From assembly GCA_903929885.1 (NCBI GenBank), contig CAIYWI010000161.1, positions 1 through 56,658 on the forward strand: a stretch of DNA of 56,658 nt, written 5' to 3'. The notes under the pieces are model-generated. The model searched no databases and was not told the DNA's origin. It worked only from the letters and a program-made list of their open reading frames with translations. Source of the DNA: an uncultured Phycisphaerales bacterium (GTDB taxonomy: Bacteria > Planctomycetota > Phycisphaerae > Phycisphaerales > UBA1924). Shown piece by piece: positions 9,009-16,982 of this stretch. How positions within the stretch are numbered: the first letter of the stretch is position 1; each line of letters begins with the position of its first letter. Made by a program: the position numbers and the translations under genes.

Positions 9009-9854
9009 ATGACCTTCCAAGTTCCATCCGATCGCGTGGGCGTCTGCTCCTGGTCCCTCCGCCCGACCTTGTGCGACGACCTGATCGCCTCGGTCCGCGC
9101 GTGCGGCGTGCGACTGGTCCAACTCCACCTCGACCCCGTCCGCACGCTCCAGTGGCGGGCCGATCATGTCGGCGACCGCTTCCGCAACGAAGGCATTGTC
9201 ATCGCCTCGGGCATGATGGGCATGAAGGACGAGGACTATTCGACCCTCGAGAGCATCAAGGCCACCGGCGGCATCCGCCCCGACGCCACCTGGGATGCCA
9301 ACCTCCGGGCCGCCGAGGGCAATGCCATTCTCGCGGCTCGTCTGGGCATCGACCTCGTGACCTTCCACGCCGGCTTCCTTCCTCACGAGGCGGGCAACCC
9401 CGAGCGAGGCACGATGATCGGCCGATTGGCCGCCATCGCCGAGATCTTCGGCGGACGCCGCATTCGTGTCGCCCTCGAGACCGGCCAGGAGCACGCCCCC
9501 ACGCTGCTGGGCGTGCTCGACGAAGTCAACGCACGCGTGCCCTCGCACGCGCGGGTGGGCGTCAACTTCGACCCTGCCAACATGATCCTGTACGGCATGG
9601 GCGATCCCGTCGAGGCGGCTTCGCTGCTCGCACCGCACATCATGCAGGTGCACGTCAAGGACGCCAGCCCATCGGACTCGCTCGGCGAATGGGGCACCGA
9701 GATGCCCGTCGGTCGCGGCAGCGTCCGGTGGGACGCCTTCCTCTCGACCCTCGCTCGGTGCGGCTATGAAGGCCGCTTCATCATCGAGCGCGAGGCGGGC
9801 GAGTCCCGCGTCGACGACGTGGTCGCGGCGCGACGACTGCTCACAGGCGCATGA
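9009..9854 (+). CDS. Sugar phosphate isomerase/epimerase (xylose-isomerase-like TIM barrel)
   Basis: A 281-residue single-domain TIM barrel of the AP-endonuclease-2 superfamily, cytosolic. Candidate metal ligands stand at the ends of successive strands: Glu in ALETGQEHA, Asp in NFDPANMILY, His in QVHVKD, and Glu in FIIEREAGE near the C-terminus; TFHAGF supplies a further His. Such proteins isomerise or epimerise keto sugars and inositol derivatives; the substrate cannot be read from the sequence. The ATG at 9009 is preferred to 8979 because a TACCAT hexamer sits 7 nt before it. The next gene begins 37 bp downstream with its own hexamer, so no operon need be assumed. Confidence 0.88.
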   Translation: MTFQVPSDRVGVCSWSLRPTLCDDLIASVRACGVRLVQLHLDPVRTLQWRADHVGDRFRNEGIVIASGMMGMKDEDYSTLESIKATGGIRPDATWDANLRAAEGNAILAARLGIDLVTFHAGFLPHEAGNPERGTMIGRLAAIAEIFGGRRIRVALETGQEHAPTLLGVLDEVNARVPSHARVGVNFDPANMILYGMGDPVEAASLLAPHIMQVHVKDASPSDSLGEWGTEMPVGRGSVRWDAFLSTLARCGYEGRFIIEREAGESRVDDVVAARRLLTGA

Positions 9855-9880
9855 CGCAACCCCCGGGTCTCCCGCATCCG

Positions 9881-9886
9881 TACAGT
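9881..9886 (+). promoter_or_regulatory. -10 hexamer TACAGT of the TPR/peptidase/PDZ gene
   Basis: Ends 5 nt before the ATG at 9892, the closest spacing in the set; no Shine-Dalgarno is present. Confidence 0.5.
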
Positions 9887-9891
9887 CGGGC

Positions 9892-11439
9892 ATGTCGCGA
9901 CGAGTTCCCGCGCTCCTGCCGGCGGCGATGGCCGCGTGGCTGATGGCCATCGGCCAGCTCCAAGCCCAGGATTCCGCCGCCCAACCCCGGCCGCCGGCGA
10001 CGGCGCCCTCCCGCAACCCGGATCCGGCGCGTCCGCCCTCCAAGGCCGGAGACGAGGATGCCCTCGACGCGTTCAAGCGAGGCGACTACGCAGCGGCGGA
10101 GCGTCTCCTGCTGGCTCAGGTCGAGCGGGAACCGGAGAACTTCGTCCCGCTCTTCAACCTCGCGTGCTGCCGGTCGCAGGCACGTGACGCCGACGGGGCC
10201 ATCGACTATCTCAAGCGCGCCGTCGAGAAGGGATTTTGCGACATCCACCACCTTCGGCGCGACCCCACGCTCGATCCCATCCGCGACGACCCCCGATTCG
10301 GCGCGATCCTCTCGGCGTGGCCCGAGGTGCTCGAGGCCCGACGCGAGGCCAACCGACGACAGGCGGCCATCGTCTTCGACGACAAGGCGTATGTCGCCTC
10401 GTCGGACGAGGCCCTTCGGCTGGAGTATCGATCGGCGTTCGATGTCCGCTCGTTCGATCAGGCCCGGGGCGAGGTGACGCGAGTGGCGAGGTTCGCGCAT
10501 GAACAGGTGCTCACCGGCGTCCTCGATCCGGCCGCGATCGCCGAGGACGCGTGGGTCAGCGTGATCCTCCCGACCAAGGCCGACTTCGGGCGATGGCTGG
10601 TCTCCACCTACGGACCGGACGTCATGAACGTGTCCAACAGCAGCATCGGGGGCGCGTACGAACCCGACGCCAAGCGGTTGGTGAGCATGGATCTGGGGGC
10701 GACGCTTCGCCACGAGTTCTTCCACGTCCTTCACTTTCGCGACACCATCCGCCGCGGGCAGGCCCACCCGCCGTGGATCCAGGAGGGCTTGAGTTCGCTC
10801 GTCGAGGACGTGGTGGTCGAGGGCGACGCCATCCGTCCGGTGCCTTCGTGGCGAACCAACATGGCCAAGCGAATGGAACGGCGACGGCTCCTGATGCCCA
10901 TCGCGTCGCTGGCCAAGCTCCCCCCGCTGAAGTTCAGCGGGCAGCGGCCGCTGGCGAATTATGCCCAGGCCCGCGCCATCTTTCTTCGACTGCACCAACT
11001 GGGCAAACTCGGCGAGTGGTACGCGCACTACGTCGCCCACCACGACCACGATCCTTCGGGCGTGGCGTCGCTCGAGGCGGTGCTGGGCAAGCCGATCGCC
11101 GAGATCGACGTCGACCACCGTGCATGGCTGCGGGAACTGGCCGCCGTGCCCGAATCGATTCCCCAAGGCGGCGCGAGTCTGGGCGTCGAGATCGAGGGCG
11201 GCGCCGGGGACGGCCCGGTGATCACGCTCGTGGAGCGCGGGCGACGTCGCGGGGAGGGTGCGGCTGGACTGCTGACGCCCGGAGACGTCATCACCGCCAT
11301 CGACGGCCAGCCCACTCGCGACATCGCGGAGCTCGTCCGCGTGCTCGGCGCGATGCGCGTGGGCGACCGCGTGACGGTCGAGTATCGCCGTGGCAGGCGG
11401 ATCGGCACGGCGCAGGTCGTCCTGACGCCGCGACGGTGA
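9892..11439 (+). CDS. Secreted TPR - zinc peptidase-like - PDZ protein
   Basis: 515 residues. The N-terminus is a signal peptide ending near GQLQAQ. Residues about 55-130 carry a tetratricopeptide pair (FKRGDYAAAERLLLAQVE, then FNLACCRSQARDADGAIDYL). A central gluzincin-like segment has HEFFHVLH, followed by WIQEGLSSLVED, the arrangement of HExxH plus a downstream Glu found in gluzincin and DUF1570-type peptidases. The last 90 residues form a PDZ domain (PGDVITAIDGQPT). It probably cleaves or binds periplasmic proteins; the substrate is unknown. A second secreted HExxH protein with a similar logic lies at 38192. The start is set by the TACAGT hexamer 5 nt upstream and by the signal peptide. 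Confidence 0.8.
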   Translation: MSRRVPALLPAAMAAWLMAIGQLQAQDSAAQPRPPATAPSRNPDPARPPSKAGDEDALDAFKRGDYAAAERLLLAQVEREPENFVPLFNLACCRSQARDADGAIDYLKRAVEKGFCDIHHLRRDPTLDPIRDDPRFGAILSAWPEVLEARREANRRQAAIVFDDKAYVASSDEALRLEYRSAFDVRSFDQARGEVTRVARFAHEQVLTGVLDPAAIAEDAWVSVILPTKADFGRWLVSTYGPDVMNVSNSSIGGAYEPDAKRLVSMDLGATLRHEFFHVLHFRDTIRRGQAHPPWIQEGLSSLVEDVVVEGDAIRPVPSWRTNMAKRMERRRLLMPIASLAKLPPLKFSGQRPLANYAQARAIFLRLHQLGKLGEWYAHYVAHHDHDPSGVASLEAVLGKPIAEIDVDHRAWLRELAAVPESIPQGGASLGVEIEGGAGDGPVITLVERGRRRGEGAAGLLTPGDVITAIDGQPTRDIAELVRVLGAMRVGDRVTVEYRRGRRIGTAQVVLTPRR

Positions 11440-11479
11440 TCGCGGTCGCGAGTTCAGGGCGAGTCGCTCGCGTCGCGAC

Positions 11480-11485
11480 TATGCT
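11480..11485 (+). promoter_or_regulatory. -10 hexamer TATGCT of truD
   Basis: Ends 7 nt before the ATG at 11493 and overlaps an earlier in-frame ATG at 11481, arguing that 11493 is the real start. Confidence 0.55.
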
Positions 11486-11492
11486 CCGACGG

Positions 11493-12668
11493 ATGATCAT
11501 CCGTCGCGTGCCCCAGGACTTTCGGGTGGTCGAGCGTCTCGCTCCCGGGCTGCTGCGCGACACGGGTTCGCACGCGATCTACGAGGTCGAGAAGACCTCG
11601 CTCACCACGCCCGAGGCCTCGCAGCGACTTGCCTCCCTGCTCGGGATCAAGGCCAACGCCCTCGACTACGCGGGGCTGAAGGACAAGCACGCCGTCACGG
11701 TGCAGGCCATCAGCGTCTCGCACCTCGCCGACGCCCCCTCGCCCCTCGAGGCGCCGGGCCTTCGCGCACGACTGATCGGATTTCTCGACCGTCACGTGGT
11801 CGCGGCCGACATCGATCGAAACGAGTTCGAGATCACGGTGCGGGACGCGACGCGGGAGCAGTTCCGCTCGATGGACCGTCGCGGCGAAGCCCTGCTGCTG
11901 GAGGACGGCAGGCTCGGGTTCGTCAACTACTTCGGCGAGCAGCGGATGGGGTCCAACCGCCACGGCGCCGGGTTCGTCGCACGGAGACTCGTCGAGGGCG
12001 ACTTCGAGGGCGCGCTGCGACTGGCCATCGGCACGCCGGCCCGCAAGGACACGGGGGCCCGACGCGAGTTGACCCGTGCGTTGGCGATGCACTGGGGGGA
12101 ATGGAAGCGAGTCGTGCGGAGCGTGCCGGGCTGTCCGCAGCGAGCCGCCGTCGAGGCCTTGGAGGCGGGCGCGTCGTGGAGGGATGCGTATGCGGCACTC
12201 CCCCACTTCGACCAGCAGATGCACGTGGAGGCCTTCCAGTCGCACCTGTGGAACGCCGTGGCCGCCGCGCTGGTGCGTGCGACCCCGCCGGAGGACCTGA
12301 TCCCCTCGTCGGACGTCGCCCATGACGGCATGATCTTCCCGACCGCCCGCCACTGGACTCCCGAGCGGCGTCAACTCCACCTGCCGATGCCGTGCGCCTC
12401 GACGCGACTCGAGGGCGCGTGGGGCCGAGCCGCCGCGGAGGCGCTGGCGACGGAGGGGCTTTCGATCGAGCAGTTGAGGATCCCGGGGTTGCGCCGTCCG
12501 TCCTTCTCCGAAGCGACTCGCCCGCTGCTGGCGGCGGCGGCCAACGCGACGGCGACGGCCGCGGAACCGGACGACCTGGGCCGCGCCGGCCGACTGAAGC
12601 GAACGCTGCGGTTCGACCTGCCCCGCGGGGCGTACGCCACGGTGCTTCTGCGGGCGCTGGGCCAGTAG
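11493..12668 (+). CDS. truD: tRNA pseudouridine(13) synthase TruD
   Basis: Converts U13 of certain tRNAs to pseudouridine. The 391 residues exceed the E. coli enzyme (349), mostly through the middle insertion domain. Seen: YAGLKDKHAVTVQ with the catalytic Asp, the family motif VNYFGEQRMG followed by a conserved Arg/His, and FQSHLWN near residue 245, all diagnostic. The C-terminus closes with RFDLPRGAYATVLLRAL, also typical. Two in-frame ATGs (11481, 11493) compete; 11493 is preferred since TATGCT overlaps the first. It ends 16 bp from the convergent DUF2071 gene, and I see no terminator between them. Confidence 0.95.
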   Translation: MIIRRVPQDFRVVERLAPGLLRDTGSHAIYEVEKTSLTTPEASQRLASLLGIKANALDYAGLKDKHAVTVQAISVSHLADAPSPLEAPGLRARLIGFLDRHVVAADIDRNEFEITVRDATREQFRSMDRRGEALLLEDGRLGFVNYFGEQRMGSNRHGAGFVARRLVEGDFEGALRLAIGTPARKDTGARRELTRALAMHWGEWKRVVRSVPGCPQRAAVEALEAGASWRDAYAALPHFDQQMHVEAFQSHLWNAVAAALVRATPPEDLIPSSDVAHDGMIFPTARHWTPERRQLHLPMPCASTRLEGAWGRAAAEALATEGLSIEQLRIPGLRRPSFSEATRPLLAAAANATATAAEPDDLGRAGRLKRTLRFDLPRGAYATVLLRALGQ

Positions 12669-12684
12669 CGACGGCGGCCGGCCT

Positions 12685-13392
12685 TCAGCCGATCACCTTG
12701 GGCTTGTAGATCTTGACGGCCGACCCCTCGGCGACCATCACATGCGTCGCCGATTCCTTGGAGAGGAATCGCCACTTCTCGCCGAACGCGGCGCCGAAGT
12801 CGACGGAGACGGAGTACCAGTTGACGTGCCAGACCAGCCATTGCGGGTGCGCCACGCGATAGACGATCGCGCGTCCCTCGCGATTGCTGCCGAAGCACCA
12901 TTCGTGCTCCTTGATCCACGTCTCCTCGCTCTCGGGCCGCGGGAGCGTGGGCAGGTCGGGCGACACCGCCGCGACCACGCGGTGGATCTGGTCGCCGACG
13001 CGAAAGCTCCGCGAGAAACGCTGCTCGGTGTCGGTCCGCTCGGTCATCGTGGTCATCGGCACTGCCGCGTAGGGCTCGTTGAAGACCCGCCCGGCCACGA
13101 GCGACACGCCCAGTCGCGGCGCAAACTCGCGGATGAAGCACACGCCTCGGCGCCCATCGTGCCGGACGTAGAACTGCAGGCTGACCTGGGGAAACTCGAC
13201 GTGCATCGGCACCCGCCAACCGGCGACGCGAGTCTCCTCGAAGTCGAACGCCACCAGGGTGACGTACGACGCGCCGCGAAACTTGTCCAGCACGCATCCT
13301 CGCGGCACATACGGCTTGAGCAGGTCGTCGGGCACCTGATACGTGAAGAAGGCGAGGTTGACGAGGTGGGCCTCAACAAACGGGCGAGTCAT
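12685..13392 (-). CDS. DUF2071 (YqjF-like) family protein
   Basis: A 235-residue soluble protein with the DUF2071/YqjF arrangement: an N-terminal VNLAFFTYQVPDDLLKPYVP, then GASYVTLVAFDFEETRVAGW and FPQVSLQFYVRHDGRRGV. The fold resembles acetoacetate decarboxylase, but I cannot identify a catalytic Lys and no enzymatic activity is established for the family. It is transcribed alone, convergent with truD and divergent from the collagen-like gene. The ATG at 13392 stands 9 nt after a TATGCT hexamer. The call is sure as a family, unknown as a function. Confidence 0.85.
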   Translation of the reverse strand: MTRPFVEAHLVNLAFFTYQVPDDLLKPYVPRGCVLDKFRGASYVTLVAFDFEETRVAGWRVPMHVEFPQVSLQFYVRHDGRRGVCFIREFAPRLGVSLVAGRVFNEPYAAVPMTTMTERTDTEQRFSRSFRVGDQIHRVVAAVSPDLPTLPRPESEETWIKEHEWCFGSNREGRAIVYRVAHPQWLVWHVNWYSVSVDFGAAFGEKWRFLSKESATHVMVAEGSAVKIYKPKVIG

Positions 13393-13401
13393 CAGGGCCA
13401 G

Positions 13402-13407
13402 AGCATA
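13402..13407 (-). promoter_or_regulatory. -10 hexamer TATGCT of the DUF2071 gene
   Basis: Ends 9 nt before the ATG at 13392; no Shine-Dalgarno is present. Confidence 0.6.
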
Positions 13408-13451
13408 GAAGGCGCACCCAACCGACCAGATCGTCGAAATTTACCTATTTT

Positions 13452-13469
13452 CAGGGCTTTGACGCCCTG
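13452..13469. repeat. Perfect 6-bp inverted repeat in the DUF2071/collagen intergenic region
   Basis: CAGGGC (13452-13457) and GCCCTG (13464-13469) around TTTGAC, inside an unusually AT-rich patch. It could be an operator or part of the promoter of the collagen-like gene; nothing decides. Confidence 0.35.
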
Positions 13470-13564
13470 TCCATCCGCATTGACAGCTCGCCCCGGGCGA
13501 TGATCCTCGCGTGCCCCCAAGACGGGTGATGAAGTGACCGGTCGCAACGGCCGACACACTCAGC

Positions 13565-15313
13565 ATGAACCGCACTCCCGTCACCGGCTGCGTGATCGCC
13601 TGCGCCTTGGCCCCGTGTGCATCGCACGCGCAGCAGGCCCTGACGGCGAAGTTCACCTATCAGGGCGAACTTCGCGACGACGATGTTCCGGTGACCGGCA
13701 ACGCCGACCTGCGATTCCGGCTCTTCGACTCCAACTGGGCGGGCAACCAGATCGGCCCCACGGTGGACTCGAGCAACCTCTACGTCAACGCCGGCCGTTT
13801 CACGGTCGAACTCGACTTCGGAGCCGCGAGTTTCAACGGATCGGCTCGGTGGCTGCAGGTCGAGGTGCGACGTCCCTCGGGCGTGGGCACGTATGTCACG
13901 CTGCTGCCTCGCCAACCGGTGAACGCGACCCCCTTTGCCCTTTACGCCCTCAACGGCGCGGGTGGAGGCGGAGGCGGCACGGTCGGCGCGACCGGGCCCA
14001 CGGGGCCCGTGGGCCCGCAGGGACCCGCCGGTCCTGCCGGAGCGCAAGGCCCCGCGGGCGGCCAGGGAGCCGCGGGACCGCAAGGACCGGCCGGCCCTCA
14101 GGGACCCGCCGGACCGGTCGGAGCCACCGGGGCCACTGGGCCGGCCGGAGCAGCCGGGCTCCGCGGCGCGACCGGGCCTGCAGGCCCTCCGGGATCATCC
14201 CCCTTCACGCTCTCGGGAGCCAACGCCTATTACTCCAGCGGCAACCTCGGCATCGGCACCGCCTCGCCCCAGTACCCGCTGCACGTTCAAACCTCGGCTG
14301 CCCGAGCGGGGTACGCGTATTCATCACTCGCGAGCGGTGCATCCTTCGGACTCTTCGGCCGATCCGACAGTTCCTCGGGCGTCGGGCTGGTCGGATACGC
14401 CGGCGCCGCCAGCGGCGCCACGTACGGTGTGCACGCCCAGAGCGACAGCCCTTCAGGACGCGGACTCATCGGCTGGGCCACAGCCGCGTCGGGCGATGCA
14501 TGGGGCGTCTTCGGCTACGTCAGCAGCACGGCCGGCACCGGCGTCGTCGGGCATGCAAACGCGGCCAGCGGCCTGACCACCGGCGTCCTTGGACGCGTCG
14601 ACAGCGCGTCGGACGAAGCCACCGCCGTCTACGGCGGCGCTTGGGCGGCGACGGGCGTCACCACGGGCGTCTGGGGCGTGAGCAGCAGCACCGCCGACGG
14701 GGCAGCGGGCGTCTACGGCCAGGCCATCGGCCAGGACGGACAGATCTTCGGCGTCTTCGGCAGCGCGGACAGCGCGGCCGGATACGGCGTCTTCAGTCTC
14801 GGCGAACTGGGCACCAGCGGCACCAAGCAGTTCGTGATCGACCATCCCATCGATCCCGAGGGAAAGTACCTCCACCATTACGCCGCCGAAGGCCCGGTCC
14901 CGCTCAACATCTACAGCGGCACCGTCACGCTCGCCGCCGACGGCATGGCCTGGGTCGACCTGCCGGACTATTTCGAGGCGATCAACAAGGACGCGGGCTT
15001 CCACCTCACGGCCGTGGGCAAGCCATCGCCGATGCTCCATGTGGCCGAGCGAACCGGCGGACGCTTCCGCATCGCGGGCGGCGAAGCGGGCACGGAAGTG
15101 TGCTGGATGGTGACGGCCGCTCGCAACGACGCGTGGGTCAGGACTCACGGCGCGCCCGTCGAAACGCCCAAGGGTCCTCGCGACCGCGGCCGATTCCTGG
15201 CGCCGGCGCTGTTCGGTCGGCCGCCCGAAGATGGCATCTTTTTCCGGCGGCGGAGCACCACGCCGACGCCCGAAGCGCAGCGTGTCACGTCGGTTCGTGA
15301 TTTGTCGCCATGA
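13565..15313 (+). CDS. Secreted collagen-like protein with beta-helical repeats
   Basis: 582 residues. A signal peptide (ending near SHAQQ) is followed by a module of about 100 residues starting [21 protein letters not shown], a common N-terminal unit of secreted repeat proteins. Residues 141-210 are 23 uninterrupted Gly-X-Y triplets rich in GPA and GPQ, able to form a collagen triple helix. Next come NLGIGTASP...LHV, as in tail-fibre-like stalks, and about five imperfect repeats of roughly 25-30 residues built on GVxG...SxxGxGVxGxAxxASG, which look beta-helical. A C-terminal domain begins near [20 protein letters not shown] trimeric surface fibre is inferred. No peptidase S74 chaperone motif and no phage genes are seen. 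No leaderless-type hexamer is found before the ATG. Confidence 0.85.
   Translation: MNRTPVTGCVIACALAPCASHAQQALTAKFTYQGELRDDDVPVTGNADLRFRLFDSNWAGNQIGPTVDSSNLYVNAGRFTVELDFGAASFNGSARWLQVEVRRPSGVGTYVTLLPRQPVNATPFALYALNGAGGGGGGTVGATGPTGPVGPQGPAGPAGAQGPAGGQGAAGPQGPAGPQGPAGPVGATGATGPAGAAGLRGATGPAGPPGSSPFTLSGANAYYSSGNLGIGTASPQYPLHVQTSAARAGYAYSSLASGASFGLFGRSDSSSGVGLVGYAGAASGATYGVHAQSDSPSGRGLIGWATAASGDAWGVFGYVSSTAGTGVVGHANAASGLTTGVLGRVDSASDEATAVYGGAWAATGVTTGVWGVSSSTADGAAGVYGQAIGQDGQIFGVFGSADSAAGYGVFSLGELGTSGTKQFVIDHPIDPEGKYLHHYAAEGPVPLNIYSGTVTLAADGMAWVDLPDYFEAINKDAGFHLTAVGKPSPMLHVAERTGGRFRIAGGEAGTEVCWMVTAARNDAWVRTHGAPVETPKGPRDRGRFLAPALFGRPPEDGIFFRRRSTTPTPEAQRVTSVRDLSP
13985..14194 (+). repeat. Collagen Gly-X-Y repeat tract (23 triplets)
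   Basis: In-frame coding repeat of residues 141-210 of the fibre-like protein, without interruption; Pro is frequent in position X and Ala, Gln or Thr in Y. Confidence 0.9.
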
Positions 15314-15355
15314 CGAACGGGCCGAGCTCGCCGGACGTCCTGCCGCCCATGATGG

Positions 15356-15742
15356 TCACTTGAGTTCGGGAGCGGGACGCAGCGTCATCTCGATGCGCCG
15401 GCGCGACACCGGCGGCACCTGCACGATGTTCCGCCGTCCCTTGCTCTTGCTGTCGACGCCGCTGAGGCTCCACGCCAACTCGTCAAAGCCCCGCTCTTCC
15501 GTGGCGCGAGGACGGTTGGCGAATCGCATGTCGAGCTTCTGGCCGACGGGGATGTCGCAGGTCCAGACCTTTTCGCCGGTGGCGGTATCGATGATCGTGA
15601 CGCTCTTGGGGGAGTGGGCATCGCTCGAGTAGGTGTAGAGCTCGGCCGAGGAGCACCCGCCCAGCGAAGCCGCCGCGATTCCGAGCGTGGCCACGAAGGA
15701 AGCGCGAGCGACGAGAGCGTTGGATCGGAGGGGCGACTGCAT
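15356..15742 (-). CDS. Small lipoprotein of unknown function
   Basis: 128 residues with a lipoprotein signal: a hydrophobic run ending in the lipobox SLGGC at about residue 30. The rest is a compact acidic-to-basic domain (SVTIIDTATGEKVWTCDIP, later MRFANRPRATEE) ending in RIEMTLRPAPELK; no named family is recognised. The ATG at 15742 is chosen because AGGAG lies 9 nt upstream; the frame is open further up, but there it encodes low-complexity Arg-rich sequence. It is alone on its strand, convergent with the collagen-like gene and divergent from ispF. Confidence 0.8.
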   Translation of the reverse strand: MQSPLRSNALVARASFVATLGIAAASLGGCSSAELYTYSSDAHSPKSVTIIDTATGEKVWTCDIPVGQKLDMRFANRPRATEERGFDELAWSLSGVDSKSKGRRNIVQVPPVSRRRIEMTLRPAPELK

Positions 15743-15924
15743 CGGCGGATACTCCTGAGACATGCCTGAGGCGGAGGACGATGTACCGTAGGGCGACCTC
15801 CCGCTTGGTCTGTCATCGGCCAGCGGACGCCCTTGGGAGTAGTCGCCGGACTCGCGCAGACCGCAGCCCTCGCGACCCGCGTCCCCCACGCACGGGCCGT
15901 CCCCCTTGGATCGGGGGGAGGCGA

Positions 15925-15930
15925 TACGCT
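15925..15930 (+). promoter_or_regulatory. -10 hexamer TACGCT of ispF
   Basis: Ends 8 nt before the ATG at 15939. Confidence 0.6.
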
Positions 15931-15938
15931 TGCTCGCG

Positions 15939-16499
15939 ATGTCAGATTCGGCCAACGTCCCCAGTTCCATGCCCGCTCGATTGCGGCTGCGCATCGGCCA
16001 CGGATACGACCTCCACCGGCTCGAGCCTCGCCCGCCTCTGGGCCAAGGACGCCCCTTGGTGCTCGGCGGCATCGCCTTCGACCATTCGATGGGGCCCATC
16101 AGTCACAGCGACGGCGATGCCCTCCTCCACGCGGTCACCGACGCCATCCTGGGGGCCTTGGGATTCCCCGATATCGGGCAACTCTTCCCGGACGACGACC
16201 CGAGGCACGAGTCTCGCGACTCGAGTCACTTTGTCCTCGAGGCGATGCGCCGGGCCAGAGCGGCCGGCTACGAGTTGATGAACCTCGACGCCACGGTCAT
16301 TCTCGAACGGCCCAAACTCTCCCCCCAGAAGGATCGCATCCGTTTGCGGTTGGCGGAGTTGCTGGGCGTTGCGCCGGAGGCTGTCAACATCAAGGGCAAG
16401 ACACACGAACGCGTCGATGCCGTCGGCGAAGGGCGGGCGGTCGAGGTGCATGTCGTGGCCTTGCTCGAGACCACCTCAACACCTCCGACGAGCCGCTGA
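15939..16499 (+). CDS. ispF: 2-C-methyl-D-erythritol 2,4-cyclodiphosphate synthase
   Basis: Cyclises CDP-methylerythritol 2-phosphate in the MEP isoprenoid pathway. 186 residues, slightly longer than the usual 160 through an N-terminal extension of about 18. The metal ligands are seen as Asp24 and His26 in GHGYDLHRL and His64 in DGDALLHAVTDAILG; IGQLFPDDDP follows. The usual C-terminal KATTxExLGFxGRxEGIA element is diverged to KGKTHERVDAVGEGRA, but the spacing is kept. A homotrimer is expected from the family. No other MEP gene is adjacent, and the gene stands alone between the lipoprotein and tRNA-Thr. Confidence 0.95.
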   Translation: MSDSANVPSSMPARLRLRIGHGYDLHRLEPRPPLGQGRPLVLGGIAFDHSMGPISHSDGDALLHAVTDAILGALGFPDIGQLFPDDDPRHESRDSSHFVLEAMRRARAAGYELMNLDATVILERPKLSPQKDRIRLRLAELLGVAPEAVNIKGKTHERVDAVGEGRAVEVHVVALLETTSTPPTSR

Positions 16500-16588
16500 G
16501 GCGATCGCTCCCTGCGCCGGCCCATGGGGGCGGGGAGGACTTTGCGGCGACGAGGCGGCTCATTCGACGCAATCAGAACCCGAACCAC

Positions 16589-16617
16589 TGGACAAAGCGG
16601 GCGAACCCTCCGATACT
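16589..16617 (+). promoter_or_regulatory. Promoter of tRNA-Thr with -35 and -10 boxes
   Basis: TGGACA (16589-16594), a 17-nt spacer and GATACT (16612-16617), 49 nt before the tRNA 5' end. It is a normal sigma-70-like pair, unlike the protein-coding promoters here. Confidence 0.5.
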
Positions 16618-16666
16618 TCCAATCCCGGTGCGGAGGCCGCGTCAGCGACCTGCGTACCAGGCGAAC

Positions 16667-16738
16667 GCCACTTTAGCTCAGCGGTAGAGCGACGCTTTCG
16701 TAAAGCGTAGGTCCAGGGTTCAAATCCCTGAAGTGGCT
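16667..16738 (+). tRNA. tRNA-Thr(CGT)
   Basis: A full cloverleaf can be drawn: acceptor GCCACTT/AAGTGGC, D arm GCTC/GAGC, anticodon stem ACGCT/AGCGT with loop TTCGTAA (anticodon CGT, reading ACG), variable loop AGGTC, T arm CAGGG TTCAAAT CCCTG. The discriminator is T at 16738 and the CCA end is not encoded. It stands alone between ispF and citrate synthase. Confidence 0.97.
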
Positions 16739-16932
16739 TTGGCTCCGGCGGGCCTGGGTTCCGCCCACCTCCCCACCATCCAACGGCCCCTCGATCTGAC
16801 GGCCCTTCCATTCGCCCGGTCGGAAGCCCGCTTCCGAGGTGGCGATGCCTTCGCATCGATCAACGCCCGCGTCCGTCCCCGGCGAGGAGATGGGCCGTGT
16901 CCGCGTCCTGGGGAGACGCTCGGGGAGGCTCC

Positions 16933-16938
16933 TATCCT
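16933..16938 (+). promoter_or_regulatory. Candidate -10 hexamer TATCCT of citrate synthase
   Basis: Ends 44 nt before the ATG, giving a leader of about 38 nt; a GGAG lies 10 nt before the start codon. Confidence 0.35.
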
Positions 16939-16982
16939 GACGATCCTGAATCGCACGTCCCCTTGCACGGAGTCCAACCGCC

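Noticed and set aside
13480-13508. TTGACA at 13480 as -35 of the collagen-like gene
   Set aside because: At 17-nt spacing the -10 position reads ATCCTC, which is not a TANNNT hexamer, so I did not call it.
13985-14194. Collagen tract as a sign of a phage tail fibre
   Set aside because: No phage structural, lysis or integration genes occur nearby, and a signal peptide is present, so a host surface protein is more likely.
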